Assembly (NCBI RefSeq): GCF_030269925.1
Contig: NC_085110.1
Coordinates: 3,472,001-3,536,000 of the forward strand
Reading direction: 5' to 3'
Source: Bombyx mori
Taxonomy: Eukaryota > Arthropoda > Insecta > Lepidoptera > Bombycidae
DNA length: 64,000 nucleotides
Part shown: positions 63,530 through 64,000 of the stretch, in pieces
How the letters are laid out: every line of letters begins with the position of its first letter
Position numbering within the stretch: position 1 is the first letter of the stretch
Made by a program: the position numbers and the translations under genes
Notes under the pieces: model-generated
Told to the model about the DNA's origin: nothing
The model's input: the letters and a program-made list of their open reading frames with translations, nothing else
The model's database searches: none

Positions 63530-63660
63530 GTCAGTTTTATTGCTTCGATGCGTGATCGATTTCGCGGCCAACTCGATTTTATTACCAAAATGATTACCGA
63601 AGCCCATAGATATCTCAACGTCAATCACCCACCACAAATACCGACTTCAGACACTAGTCT
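63530..63660 (-). repeat. decayed Bm1 3' part
   Basis: TTATTGCTTCGATGCGTGAT, CCGAAGCCCATAGATATC, AATCACCCACC. Confidence 0.5.
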
Positions 63661-63819
63661 GAAATGTCCTATGTACTGTACAACGACACTCTCATTCTTT
63701 ACACATGACTGTTCCGAGATAGAAATATTTTTTAATAAAATTTTCTGTACTAAAAATTAATTTCTCAGCATTAATATTCTGTAATACATTAGATATTTTG
63801 CTACATAGAATATAAAGTA

Positions 63820-64000
63820 TATTTTTTATTATTATAAATGATTTCACGAGTCAAAAATCTTACGGTACATCTGGTGTTAAGTATCTACCTGGAACCAGTA
63901 CTCATTAACAACGTAAATGCCGCCACCCGCCTCAAGATTAGTTCAGTGCAATAGAGCACTCCGATCTATAATACAACGGCTACCCGATTCTTCAAACCGG
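63820..64000 (-). repeat. old Bm1 copy, cut by window end
   Basis: ACATCTGGTGTTAAGTATC, AACGTAAATGCCGCCACCC, CGGCTACCCGATTCTTCAAAC, continuing past the window edge. Confidence 0.62.

Overview
The window looks like moth DNA, most likely Bombyx (silkworm). The basis is the many copies of a tRNA-headed SINE of the Bm1 type, several families of A|TC...CTAG|T Helitrons, and Jockey-, RTE- and copia-type retroelements typical of Lepidoptera. Nothing was searched against a database, so the species call rests on recognition of repeats. I found no convincing host gene, tRNA gene, rRNA or CRISPR array. Almost everything I can name is a mobile element or a relic of one, in an AT-rich background.

Layout. 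1-5251: LINE 3' ends, Bm1 copies (one inverted pair at 4192-4984), and a solo LTR (1831-2473) with a LINE fragment nested inside it. 5252-10193: a full-length Jockey-clade LINE on the minus strand with both ORFs open and a target-site duplication, sitting in the 3' end of a Helitron (10204-10632). 10.7-20.3 kb: SINEs, a Helitron (11140-11449), a TA-flanked MITE (12852-13118), LINE 3' ends and long featureless DNA. 20311-24777: a copia element with two 142-bp LTRs, a gag ORF, a pol ORF in another frame, and a half-tRNA primer site. 24.8-28.6 kb: SINEs, an RTE C-terminal fragment and a Helitron. 29051-32502: a three-exon THAP/P-element-type transposase gene with all three catalytic acids and one frame break near its C-terminus. 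33-49 kb: LINE 3' ends, Helitrons, a segmental duplication and decayed SINEs. 49.6-52.3 kb: a cluster of Helitrons and direct repeats, with a LINE fragment bounded by an 11-bp duplication. 53-64 kb: nested LINE/SINE insertions, a mariner pseudogene with two nonsense codons, a second solo LTR, a SINE-LINE chimera with a 15-bp hairpin, a third RTE relic, and more Helitrons.

How the parts relate. The LINE at 5252-10193 and the abundant short LINE fragments (called family B here) share a conserved 3' core. Family B fragments still encode the C-terminus of an ORF2 related to that of the full-length element, so they are 5'-truncated copies of a sister family. Old Bm1 copies are repeatedly hit by family B insertions, and two Bm1 copies are hit by other sequences, which gives a relative order of events. 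The genes most likely to have been active recently are LINE ORF1/ORF2 and, apart from one frameshift and one stop, the copia element. The THAP transposase is the most unusual single gene.
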